Below, piece by piece: positions 19,701-30,400 of a stretch of DNA of 64,000 nucleotides; position 1 is the first letter of the stretch, and the number at the start of each line of letters is the position of its first letter. Position numbers and translations under genes: made by a program. Below the pieces are notes generated by a model. It was not told the origin of the DNA. It was given only the letters and a program-made list of their open reading frames with translations, and ran no database searches. The stretch is from Rhineura floridana (Eukaryota > Chordata > Lepidosauria > Squamata > Rhineuridae): positions 187,862,934 through 187,926,933 of the forward strand of contig NC_084484.1 of NCBI RefSeq assembly GCF_030035675.1, read 5' to 3'.

Positions 19701-22700
19701 GGGTTAGTAGGCCCCAGCCGGCCAGCCACGGCCACGCCCCCCAAGCCACCCCCTCCCCGGCTTCAGAGCTCCCCTGTGTCGCCTGCTGCCATCAGCTGCT
19801 TGATGGCGTAGATGGGATGCTATCCACCGGATTCACTGGCTCTGCCTCTGCAGTTACAAAATTGCCACTCTCCACAACCAGTCTTGGCTTTTTGGAGTAG
19901 GAGCTAACAACTGCTTGCTTGCCATCGGCACTCATTGGGGCCTGCATAAGAACGTAAGAAGAGCCTGATGGATCAGGCCAGTGGCCCATCTCATCCAGCA
20001 TCCTGTTCTCACAGTGGCCAACCAGTTGCCCATGGGAAGCCCGCAAGCAGGACCCGAGTGCAAGAGCACTCCCCCCCCCCCCGCAGTTTCCAGCAACTGG
20101 TATTCAGAAGCAGAGTCAAGGCATAGCCATCGTGGCTAAGAGTAGCCCTTGATAGCCTTCTCCTCCATGAATTTGGCTAATCTTCTTTTAAAGCCGTCCA
20201 AGCTGGTGGCCATCACTGCATCTTGTGGGAGCAAATTCCATAGTTTAACTATGCGCTGAGTAAAGAAGTACTTCCTTTTGTCTGTCCTGAATCTTCCAAC
20301 ATTCAGCTTCTTTGAATGTCCCCGAGTTCTAGTATTATGAGAGAGGGAGAAGAACTTTTCTCTATCCACTTTCTCCAGGCCATGCATAATTTTATACAGT
20401 TCTGTCATATCACCTCTGACTCGCCTTTTCTCAAAACTGAAAAGCCCCCAAAGCTGCAGTCTTTCCTCATAAGGGAGTCGCTCCATCCCCTTGACTGTTC
20501 TGTTTGCCCTTTTCTGAACCTTTTCCAGCTCCACAATACCTTTTTTGAGGTGGATGGCCAGAACTGCACACAGTATTCCAAATGCGGCTGCCCCATAAAT
20601 TCATATAATGGCATTATGATATTGGCAGTTTTATTTTCAATGCCTTTCCTAATGATTCCTAGCACGGAATTTGCCTTTTTCACAGCTGCTGCACACTGGG
20701 TTGACATCTTCATCAAGCTTTCCACTACAACCCCAAAGTTTTGTTCCTGGTCAGTCACCACCAGTTCATTCAGACCTCATGAGTGTATTTGCCCCAACAT
20801 GCATTACTTTACACATTTAATTGCTTTGTAATTTTATTGCCCATTCACTCATTTTACTGTCCATTTGGAAAGGTCCTTTTGAAACTCTTTTTGTTTTAGT
20901 GATGCTGAACAATTTAGTATCATCAGCAAACTTGGCCACCTCACTGCTCACTCAAAACTCTAGAGCTTGGCAAAGATACTTTTTTAAACTACAACTCCCA
21001 TCAGCCCCAGCCAGCATGGCCACTGGATTGGGCTGATGGGCGCTGTAGTTCAATAAAGTAACTAAGAAGTATAGGTCCCAGTACTGATCCCTGGGGGATT
21101 CCACTTTCTACATCCTTCCATTGGGAGAACCATCCATTTATTCTGCCTCACCGCTTTCTGTTTCCTAGCCAGTTCCTGATCCAGAAGAGGACCTCTCCTC
21201 TTACTCTGTGACTGCTAAGCTTACGCAGGAGTCTTTGGTGAGGTACCTTGTCAAAAGCTTTTGGAAAGTGCAAGTGCACCATGTCAACAGGGTCACCTGT
21301 ATCTCTACGTTTGTCAACCTCTCAGAGAACTCCAATAGGTTTGTGGGACAAAACATAACTGACTCACAAAGCCCTACAGCAATAAAGAAAACACAACCTT
21401 TTTAAAAATGGCTCCCCCCTCCCTTTTTCTAGAAGCTTTTTTGCTGCTGGTTAAGACAAATTCTATTGTTCCTAATTGAAAGAATTCACACCCTCTAAGC
21501 AGGCCAAACATTCATTTTGCACAGGAATTTATAACCTTTAAAATTTTGCCACCTTCTAGAAGACAGGGATTTCCCCACCCCCTTCTCCTTCCACACATAC
21601 CTAGAATACTAGAAAGAGACAGAGGTTTTAGCCCATTCAGGCATTTTCATCATCATTATTATGCTGCAAGGTAGGGAACTTCCTTTGCTGTTTCCCTTCT
21701 TGCTGCCATACGCTAAGATTCAGAGTAACCATTTGGGCAGAGCTTATAAGTTTTAGAGGAAACTTAAGCATGGAAATTCCTGATCCTAACTAGCCTCTGG
21801 TGTTGGCTGTACCACACAAGCGTGCGCATACACACACACACATTCTTAGCCATATTCATATGCATTTCACCTTACCATGCATGACACAGATATATACAAG
21901 ATTATTAAAAGCTGAAACACCATCTCTGCCTCTCTCTCTTCCCTCCCCTCCCCCGAAGGTATTTTTCTCCCTTCTCCTCCTCCTCCTCCTCCTGGCTTTA
22001 TGCTCGAACAAAACCACACATTTCCCCCATCCTCCTTTTTTGCTGCTGGGTTGAGAATGAGATCCTTGTTAACAGACAAACTGGAAGACATGTAGCAGAG
22101 AGACAGAGAGTACCCCCCCCCTTCAGAGCCCAAGTTCTCCCTCCACTACCTCCTTTTCTCCCATCGTCCTGGCTGTGTCCACCTTTGCCTCTGCAAAATC
22201 TGTTGCTTGCTTGCTCTCCATTGTCATTTCCACACTCCTCAGTCCTTCCTGTGTGTGACTTCTCCCTCAACAACAGACATCCCTTGGAGCCAATCAGCAT
22301 GAATGGGGTGTATATTAGCTACTGAGTAGAGTCTTCCCAGTGCTTAAGACACTTCATACGGCACTGGAGACACAGGGACCCTTCTAGGGCCTGGCTCCCA
22401 AAAAAGTAAGTGGCCTAAGACCCTCTTGGACCCTGGATGACTACACCACTGGCTCTCATCCTCACCAAGCAGCCCCTGAGCAAGCTGCTGCTGCTGCTGC
22501 TCTCTCTGGGTGCCTCCTATTTTCATAGAATAGTAGCGTTGGAAGGGGCCTATAAGGCCATCAAGTCCAACCCACTGCTCAATGCAGGAATCCAAATCAA
22601 AGCATTCCTGAAAGATGGCTGTCCAGCTGCCTCTTGAATGCCTCCAGTGTCAGAGAGCCCACTACCTCTCTAGGTCATTGGTTCCATTGTCGTATGGCTC

Positions 22701-25700
22701 TAACAGTTAGGAAGTTTTTCATGATGTCCAGTCGAAATCTGGCTCCCTGCAACTTGAGCCCATTATTCCATGTCCTGCACTCTGGGACAATCAAGAAAAG
22801 ATTCCAGCCCTCCTCTTTGTGACATCCTTTCATGTACTTGAACAGCGCTATCCTATCTCCCCTCTGTCTTCTCCAGGCTCTTGCTCAATGGAACAGTCTG
22901 CAGTTGTGCCTTCTGTATGGGGCTTTTACAGTAATGAGTTCCCACTCTCCTGAGCTTCCTCCTCGAGTATATTTTATACTCCTTGAGTATATTTTTAACG
23001 TGTTGAAATCAGCTCTCCAAAACACCCCACAGCTTTCCACCAGATCATGAACCTGAGGAGGAGGGGGGGACCTTGGGGGACAAGGTCCCCCCCTTTCACC
23101 TCATCCACCAGTCCTTGGTGAGAACACGGATTTAGGAAGGATAGTGACCGCTCCCCCCACCCCAGGCACAGACATGCATGGTCTTTCGCCTTCTGGAAGG
23201 CAAAATTGTCGGCAAGGCAAGGCAGGTGTTGATGAGGCCTTGGATTCTGAGCAGAGTTTGGATTCCACGCAGCTGAAGCTTCACATTGCTGCTCATGTCG
23301 CTCTCTTTGACCTTCCAAGGCTTCTGCCTGACTTGCTGGCTGGTGACAGATTCCCACTTATTGCTCTTACTCCCCTCTCCTTGCATTTCTGCCCAAATGC
23401 TCTCAGCCCGCCCTCCCACGTCACAATTCTTGCAGCTTTCCTTGCATGTCGATGCATCCTGTACATATAATGCAGTACATCCTGTTTGGTCTGTTTCTCG
23501 GCAATATTATGCCCATCTACTACCACCTTCCACTTACAAATTGCATCCCACCAGCATTCCAAAATGCCTGTTAAATCCTGTTTGCTGTCCTGTACTGAGA
23601 TGCCACGTGTTGGTTGTTTATTTCCCATACTATGCAGGCACTGGAAACTGTCGGACGTGAACCCTGACCTCTGCATTCTCTCTCTGCTTACTAACATCCA
23701 AAGCTGCAACTGGTTGTAGCTTGATCAGGCCAAAGGGGGCCTATCTAGTCTAAGGTCCTGCCTCCGCAGGGGCTAACCTGGTGTCTTGGGGAAGCCTGTC
23801 GGCTGGGACCGAGTCCTGCTCCCTCACCCGCCCCCTTGTGTTCCCCAGCGAGGGGAATCCAGGCACAGACTGCCAACAACAGTGGAAGAACCTGGAGCTT
23901 CTCGTGGAATGAGTCAGACCATTGATCTACCTCAGTATTGCCCACACCGACTGGCAGGGTCCCCCAGAGTATTCAGGCAGGGAAATTTCCCATGCCCCAC
24001 CTGGAGCTGCTGAGCAGGCATCCTGGGCCCCGCATGCAAAGCAGGTGCTGTGCCACTGAGCTACAGCCATCCGGTGGGACATTGCCATTGTGGCTACCAG
24101 TGGCCTTGGTAGCCACCTCTTCCACATGCCCTGCTGTGCCCTGCTCCTGTCAGCAGCCCTCGGCCTTGTGCCATCTTTGAGGCTTTCCTCACTGTCCCCT
24201 GAAGGATTTGGTTTGGGGGGCAATGACATTCTGGAAGCCTTGAATTTTTTAAAAATTGCTTGGGATACTGTGATCACAATGTTAAAATCCAGAGCAAGCC
24301 TCCCCACCCTCGGTCATCATGGCAGCTGTAGTAGAGGACACAGAACACCACTCGTGGCAGGGCCACCTTTTTGGAAACCTGCATGACCCAAACCTGGCTG
24401 GCCACTGTGGGAAGCAGGGTGCTGGGCTAGGAGGCTTCCTCTGGCCTGATCCAGCTGCTCTGCCGCTGGGCTCTTCAGACGACCTTATGGGACAACGTCC
24501 AGTTCACAAGCTTTGCTCAAGGTGCCCCTCACTTTTACGGCCTTCAAGCAGCAGGCGGGCAGGCGAGGGAGCCGTTTCCCCCAGACTGGAGGCACAGCCA
24601 GCCACTCCTCCGCACTTCCCTGGACCAGCCCTTCAGAGCCCCCCAACCCTCCCCATGTAAGATGCAAGCACCAAAGGCATCGAGGGGTCTCTTATGCCCC
24701 CAAGTGCTCCTTCACCTGCTGGGAAGCCCTCCAAGGGCCTGGGAGAAGGGTGTGGAGCGTAGGATGCGCCGGACCCTGCAGCCCTGCGAGGACTTCCTTA
24801 GGAGTCAGCCCATTAACTCAGTGGTGCTGGCGTAAAGGTGCAAAGCACTGGGCTCAGAGCACCACCCTGTTGCTACGGCCCGTTTGCTGTCCCCCAGAAC
24901 CCCGAGATCCAGGCTGCTTCGTCCTTTCCTGCACTCAACGGCCAGACATGTGCTGCTTCCTGCCAATTTCCACATCATCGCTTTTGGACCACCCCTGGCC
25001 TGGCCTTGCCACAGATCTGGCCCATTCAGCCTCATGGTCTGATCGCACCTGCCTATCCTACAACCAGTCCGGGGGGGGGTGTCCCTGGCTGCCAGCACCC
25101 TCCTTCTCAGTCTCAGTGATGTAGAACTCAGGAGCGGGGGAAGAGGGGCTAACAACCAGTTGGCTCCGCCCCTCCATGGCTCTGGCCCTGCCCATTTTTG
25201 GGCTCCTTGCCCCCCCCATCCCTTGCAGACACCAGCTCCTACTGTTGATGGCTTCCTCCAGGTGACGGCTGTAGTCACCACAGTGGGGCGGGGGGCTCAA
25301 CCATGGGACGGGGTTGCTGTTCTGGCTGCAGCAGCCTGCCACACAGTGTGGGGTGACTGAGGCCCACAGGAGACCTCACACCATTGGGAGACCCTTCACA
25401 CAGAGCTCCTGGGTGGGAGTTTTGTTCTGGGTACTTTTAACGGAAAAGACAGTGTATGGGGGGGACAGAGGGGGGGTCTCTTTGACTTTTTCCCTCCCTG
25501 CCATTTGTCTGCACAAAATGCCCCCCCCATATTTCCCATCCATGGAGACAAAGATCCACTCCACTTTTTCCCCAGGGGAGGGGGGAACCTGGGGGAGGGA
25601 ACTCTTGATCCTTGAACATGGCTCTCCCCTGCCCCAGAACACTCCACTGGCAACAGCCCCACATTAGGCCCAGTGCTGCCCCCCCATAGTCTCCACTGGG

Positions 25701-25975
25701 AGCAATATTGTAACACACACAGCTAGCTGGGGGGCCAGAAATGGGGGGCCAGAAATGGGGGGCCAATTTGGGAATGGCCAGGGGGTGGTGGGAGGCACCC
25801 CGAGCCGCCTCCTGACAGCCCCCCTCTCCTTCTTCTGTCCCCAGGGAAATGGCCCTTCCGGCAGCACCACCCCAAGCGGGGACCCTCCCCTGCCAGCCTG
25901 GCCGACCCGGAGAGGCACTCCATGTCTCTGCCCCTCCTGCAGAGTGTCATGGCCGAGAGCGACACGGAAGAGTGA
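16766..25975 (+). CDS. C11orf42: C11orf42 orthologue, three coding exons, 303 aa
   Basis: Coding exons: 16766-16834 (from an exon starting at 16754), 18968-19679 and 25845-25975. Joins are phase 0 and phase 1 with GT-AG borders. The protein begins MDSGIHTLEVGEADVNWELI, continues with VVPVPFLEDAASYDLLTVLI, ELTHCTREYN, HKKVAFLVLRPG, SIYVVYEVFYC and LPVAFSCLKFALSGKGVLG, and ends with HSMSLPLLQSVMAESDTEE. These blocks match what I remember of human C11orf42 (about 330 aa), a little-studied protein of unknown function. No signal peptide or membrane segment is evident. The tail-to-tail position against FHIP1B is the human arrangement and is independent support. The weak gasdermin-like look of the middle part was considered and not adopted. 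The first exon may have further untranslated exons upstream. Confidence 0.78.
17620..17850 (+). repeat. Degraded L2-like LINE 3' end, sense
   Basis: The frame reads RWNDLPPSG then LLLFHLLLRL, resembling the end of L2 ORF2 (compare APELWNSLPEEVRLPP in the copy at 41515-42258), followed by a T-rich untranslated end. Similarity is weak. Confidence 0.35.
18503..18582 (+). repeat. CR1 3' end, sense
   Basis: gactcgatggccttacaggccccttccaac, then ctactattctaggattctat, is the CR1 3' terminus with its short tandem tail. Confidence 0.75.
18650..18845 (+). repeat. LINE/SINE 3' tail (gtaagccgccttgagagcc type)
   Basis: A T/A-rich untranslated end closes with gtaagccgccttgagagcc, ggtatacataaataaataa. This is the common squamate LINE tail, and an A-rich simple end follows. 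A relative lies at 40060-40225. Confidence 0.6.
19945..21400 (-). mobile_element. CR1-clade LINE, 3' half, antisense
   Basis: On the minus strand the frames include SLMKMSTQCAAAVKKANSVL and GQPHLEYCVQFWPS (20761-20405), then MELEKVQKRANRTVKGME and RLPYEERLQLWGLFSFEKRR (20534-20136). These are the conserved region behind the reverse transcriptase core in CR1 ORF2. The 3' UTR lies at 19945-20135. Sequence from 20780 to 21400 (gtcccagtactgatccctgggggattcc) is the more N-terminal RT part, with frame breaks. A foldback element interrupts it at 20986-21056. The copy is 5'-truncated. Confidence 0.85.
20986..21056. mobile_element. Short palindromic MITE-like insertion in CR1
   Basis: aaactacaactcccatcagcc begins and ggctgatgggcgctgtagtt ends this 71-bp segment. 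The ends are near-perfect inverted repeats, and the sequence interrupts the CR1 text. Units of this form are widespread in lizard genomes. Confidence 0.6.
21990..22453. mobile_element. Second copy of the DNA transposon seen at 15402
   Basis: It shares, in the same order, ttttgctgctgggttgagaatg (22037), the ggagccaatcagcatgaatg / ttagctactgagtagagtctt block (22282-22335) and the end ggaccctggatgactacaccac (22428-22450) with the element at 15402-15745. It has only one copy of the ttagctactgag unit, so the inverted duplication is specific to the other copy. The left limit is unclear. Confidence 0.4.
22523..22990 (-). mobile_element. CR1 LINE 3' part, antisense
   Basis: It begins with catagaatagtagcgttgg and continues through tccattgtcgtatggctc to the part reading tatcctatctcccctctgtc, the usual antisense CR1 3' end plus the end of ORF2. 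About 470 bp, 5'-truncated. Confidence 0.85.
23912..24075 (-). mobile_element. tRNA-derived SINE, antisense, near full length
   Basis: Read on the minus strand it starts with a tRNA-like head (gtagctcagtggcacagcac, then tttgcatgc), continues through the ccaggtggggc middle, and ends with actgaggtagatcaatggtc and tgactcatt. The same SINE occurs at 46085 (with a clear B box), 43455, 48822 and 49036. Confidence 0.75.
24395..24475 (+). repeat. CR1 3' end fragment, sense
   Basis: ggccactgtgggaagcaggg, tgctgggctaggaggcttcc and ggcctgatccagctgc match the CR1 3' unit with a few differences. Confidence 0.6.
25729..25769. repeat. 14-bp tandem repeat, three units
   Basis: The unit ggggggccagaaat is repeated twice exactly and once partly, ending 75 bp before the last C11orf42 exon. 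Confidence 0.85.
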
Positions 25976-25997
25976 GCCACCAAGAGCCACCGCAGGC

Positions 25998-26003
25998 AAT
26001 AAA
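25998..26003 (+). terminator. AATAAA polyadenylation signal of C11orf42
   Basis: AATAAA lies 23 bases after the TGA, so the 3' UTR would be very short (about 45 bases). A second AATAAA near 26791 could serve a longer form. Confidence 0.65.
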
Positions 26004-26009
26004 GCCTTT

Positions 26010-27493
26010 TGCACCCCATGCCCAGAGTCCAGCCTGGATCTTTTGGGGGGAGGAAGGGGGCATAGATAGGGTGCAGCAGGAACCAGAGAGACAGCACAGG
26101 GGGGGCCCTGGCCCCACCTGGCAGCAGCCATACTGCTCCCACCGCCTGTCAGCCACACAGCCGAGATCCTTGGGAGGGTCAAGAGTGGCCCTTGGCCGTG
26201 CAAAGCAAGACTGGCTCCAGCCAGCAGAGCGGCAATGCTGCTGCAGCTCCTGGGCTTGGCTCTGCCTTGCTGGGCACAGCTGGCAGCCCTAAACAAACGT
26301 GAAGGGTGCAAACTGTGCTTGGCTTGGAAGACGGATGCTGCCTCTCCTCACCCAGAAGACTGAGAACGCTGCTAGCGGTGCCGGTTCTGCCCCACCCTGG
26401 CTGTGGGGGGCCCCAGGCGAGAAAGCCCCAAAGTACAGACGCAGGTCTGTGAGCAGGTCTGTCAGAGTTAACTGTGCTGGGCTCTGCCATGGGCTTGTGG
26501 ATAGCTGGCAATCACCTGAGACAGTCAGCCAGCGCCTGTCTCAAGTCTTGCTGTTTGCTTTTCTCATGTTTCCAGGCAGACGCACACCCCTCGCCCCCAG
26601 GATTTGCAAAGGGAAGGTTTGACCCAAAGTTGGCAGTGCTGCAAAGGAGCAACACTCACTAGGGACTGGAACCCTGGCATGCTTAACGATAAGCAGAGAA
26701 AAGTATGCAAATCCGTGCAAATGACTTTGCAAAGTTTATCACAGGGCAAGCAGAGGCACCTCTGAGATTCAACCTTCATCAGTGTACAGGAATAAAGCCC
26801 CCCCTCCAACCATCTGTGGTCTCCAAGCTACTGCTGTGAGAGACTCGAGGCTAGAGACTTGAGGGTGAGACCCCACCCTGAGGAACAACCAGAACAGAAG
26901 GGTGGGGCTGTGCTGGAAAGAGTTGCCTACACGGTCCTCCCCCCAATTCTCTGCCTGGAGGGGCGGGGGGAGAGGTTTACAGGCAGGCATCCATAACCAC
27001 CGACAGCTCCTCCTACTAAGCCAGACCACTGGCCCATGTAGCTCAATACTGTGTGCTCTGACTGGCAGCAGTCCCCACATGGGACTTCCTCCAGACCAGT
27101 GGAGAGACCTTCTGCATTCCAGACAGATGCTCTGCCATGGAGCTCTGGATGGCAGAAGGAAGAAAGGGCGAGTGATGGGGCAGCCCTGCAGAAAAACACA
27201 ACTCCCCCCCTTTTTGAAAGACACACAGACCATGCAGGAGAGAGAGAACTTCTTTTATACATATTGCAACGAATTCTCCAGAAAAACATTCATTCCCAAT
27301 AAATTAAAAAGGTCCTTGTCCTGGTACGGAGTTTTAAAAAGATGCATTCCCAACCCCAGAGGGTGCCACCCCTCCCTGATTAGTGCAGGCCTAGCAAGAG
27401 CTAAGCTGGGAGGGGGGAGCCGGGAGGGGAGATTCCAGTTATGTGCCCCACACCAGCAGTGCTGAAGGGTGGGGCAGTTGGGGCACTGCCCGG
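26010..27493. other. Intergenic region between convergent C11orf42 and FHIP1B
   Basis: No gene is seen. It includes the probable FHIP1B 3' UTR (27493 downward). The only polyadenylation-like hexamer close by on the minus strand is a TATAAA variant at 27254-27259, so the true end is uncertain. An antisense SINE fragment lies at 27040-27145. Confidence 0.4.
27040..27145 (-). repeat. tRNA-derived SINE fragment, antisense
   Basis: ggcccatgtagctcaatact, accttctgcattccagacag and atgctctgccatggagctct correspond to the tail and head of the SINE at 23912. The middle is shortened. Confidence 0.55.
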
Positions 27494-30400
27494 TCACTCC
27501 TCAGGGGGTTCCAGCAGGAAAGGCGAGGTGACGGCGTGCGCCTGCGCAATGGCGGCCAGCTCCTTGAGGAACTCGCTGAAGATGACGGCGCAGTAGACAG
27601 CATTCTTCACACGCAGCGCCTCGTTCTGTTTCTCAGCCGAGGTGCGGAAGAGGGAGGCCCCCGCCAGGGCGTGCATGACTTGCCCCTCGCGCATGTGCTG
27701 CAGGGCCAGCTGGGCTGCCTGGCGTGCCCGCGTGGGGCTGTTGGTGTGGCGCATGATCAGCTCCCCGATGGACGGCTTCCGGCTCTTGACTGGGGAAAGC
27801 AAAGAAGGAACAGTGTCAGCACCGGGGTGGGGTGGGGTGGGGGGTGGCTTTGGGACAGGGAGGCTGCCTGGAGCCCAGCCCTGCCCCATGCCGTGCACCA
27901 ATCCACCTCCAAAGGCTGGAGCTCTCACAACAGCACCAAGTCAGAGAGGGCCGCATACCAGACGCTCTGCCGAAAAGTCTTGGTTGCTGATGGAAGTGTC
28001 GCTATAAAGACTGACTTGCTAAAAATAGACGGCGCATGGTGTGGGCAAAGGTGGTCCCTCCCTGACTCAAGGGAAGACCACCTCACTGCCTTGTCATCAC
28101 CTCCCCCCCCCAAACAAATGTGGGAATGACGACAGCAGCAACAACGATGTCCTGGTTTCAGGGGCTCTTGTTAAGGATGCCTGAGACAAAAGGTCCTTCT
28201 GTGCCCAGAGGGCACCCCCAGCTGAGTGAGGAGCCACAGGGCGACCCCCTAACCGCCCCTGCCCCAATGGCTGGGAGTGCTGCATCCGGCAGTCAAGGGA
28301 AACTTCTCACCAAGGGTCTCTGAGCGGCGCAGGGATGGCACGGCGTTCTGGGCGTCTGACCAGTCCAACTTGCCACGGGCAATCAGGTACTTCTTGGCTT
28401 TGAAGAGGAGGGACGGAAAGTCCTCCTGGCTGGCAGCAAAGTTCTCAATCTTGTTCTTCACTGAGCCCAGGACCTGCAGGGAGGGTAGGGTCAATTCCTG
28501 CATTGTGCAGGGGGTTGGACTTGATGGCCTTATAGGCCCCTTCCAACTCTGCTATTCTATGACCCCAGGAGGAAAAGGGGGCCTGAGGAGAGGCAGGGGT
28601 GGCAGCCCCAAAGAAGCACTGGCAGAGACCAAGATCCAGGCCGCCCCCCAGGCCTCCCTCCCTCCCAGGGCTCCGGCGCAGGCTACCTGGATGAGGGATT
28701 TGACGCTGGGCTGGAAGACCATGTTGGTGTTCAGCAGGAAAGAGCGCAGGAGTGGCTGCGGGTAGGAGGCCAGCTGGGAGATGAGCCCCGTCAGCAGGAA
28801 GTTGACGTAGAGGGAGTTCTGCAGCATGTTCTCTAGCTTGCCCAAGAGGACTGCCACAAACGGCCCTGCAGGGGAAGACAGCGCAGGGTCAGCCTGGCCA
28901 GGGTCACTCCGGCCACACAGCAGGCTGGGCAGGGGCGGGCGTGTGAATGGGCAGGCCCCTCACCCAGCAGAGTCCTTCCTGCCACCAGCCCATTGAGCCA
29001 GTCCAAAGGCCCATGCTGGGTCCCGACTAAAGACACCCCGGGGCTTCTTGAGGGGCGCAGCACCTGGCTTGACCTCAGGAAGCCCGTTTCAATCCCTGGC
29101 AGCCCATCCAGATTTTGAAGAAAGCAGCGGGTGAGGGGAAAGGGGTAGTCTCTCTCTCCCCAAGACCCTGGGCGGCCACTGGCAGTGCTGGGCTGGATGA
29201 ACCAATGGCCAGAGCTGGGAGATGGCGGCCTCCCTGTGATCCTCTGTGCCCAGCCATGAAGGCTGTGACCCCTCCCAGAGACAAGAGCCCTCTCCCCGCA
29301 GAACCATTCAGAGGGGAAGGAGACTTGAGGGGCCTTGGGCCACCCCAGCCTCCCCCAGGGCTGGAGGGAGCCTCTGGCACACGCAGCTCCTCCCGGGTGC
29401 GAAGGGCCAGGGCTGGCGGAGAAGGAGAGCAGAAAAGGCTCTGCGGAAGCCACCGCCGGGAAGAGGCGGCAGCGGCTGGCACTTTGCCGTTCAGGTGGAG
29501 CGAGTGGCGGGTCTCTTGAAGAGAGAAAACGGCAGGAGACAAAGATGGAGGAAGAGCGTCTGCCAAGGGCCAGGCAGAAGCAGGGGCCTTCGGGAAGGGG
29601 GCCAGGCAGAGTGCTCTGGTGCCAAAGCCCCTCCTGCTGTGCTGGTGCTGGGGCCATTTCGCTGCCAGGAGGGGAAGCGCCTGCAGGGCCCTGCACCCTC
29701 CTCTGCCCACTGCTACGAGATCTGGCCTCTGTGGCCTTCGCGGCTGGATGCTTCCTCCTTCCAAGCCCCCCTCAGATTAAATTCTACCTGGGGTGGGGAA
29801 TCCTGAAGCTAGCGTGGTCTAGGAAGAGACGTGCCACGCCAGAGGGGCCACGGGAAGGAGAGAGGACTTGAAATAGCCACACAGTGGGGGGGGTGGCACC
29901 AAAGAGGTCACTGGGGTGCAAGAAGAATGGCTCACCTGTGAAAGGCTGGCTGGGGGGCTGCCCAAGAATCCGTGGGGGGCTACTGATGATCTGGGCCAGG
30001 GAGTCAGCCGGCCTGGGTTGCCCCGTGCTGCTATTGGGGTGGGAGGAGAAACAGTAGGCCTCCTCCTCCTCCTCCTCCCGGTGCGCAAGGGGATCGGGAG
30101 GGAGGCCCAGCGAGGACGGTTCCTCTGCTCGGCCCCCGTTTTCCATCTCGTCTTCAAGCCGGCTCAGTTCCACTGTGAACTTCTCAATGGTCAAGGTGGC
30201 CCCGTTCTCCACCGGTGCCTGGCTCAGCAGCTCGTCCAACAGGGAATCCGGGCAGGGCGACGGCTCCCAGGCTGGCCCGGGTGGTTCAGTGCTGGGGATG
30301 GAGGCAGAGCCATTCTCCACCACGCCTCCCCCTTGTGGGCACCAGCGGACCTTCTTGATGCCGTGGGCCCCATCGAGCAGGGCACTCGAGTCCTTGGTAC

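Larger units (their letters stand above)
19680..25844 (+). other. C11orf42 intron 2 (about 6.2 kb)
   Basis: Most of it is transposon: CR1 at 19945-21400 and 22523-22990, DNA-transposon sequence near 21990-22450, a SINE at 23912-24075 and a CR1 end at 24395-24475. The parts 22990-23720 and 24480-25720 show no gene or recognisable repeat, apart from a 14-bp tandem repeat at 25729-25769. Confidence 0.55.

Noticed and set aside
20136-20761. Host-gene-like frames on the minus strand
   Set aside because: These are the C-terminal part of CR1 ORF2, not a host gene.
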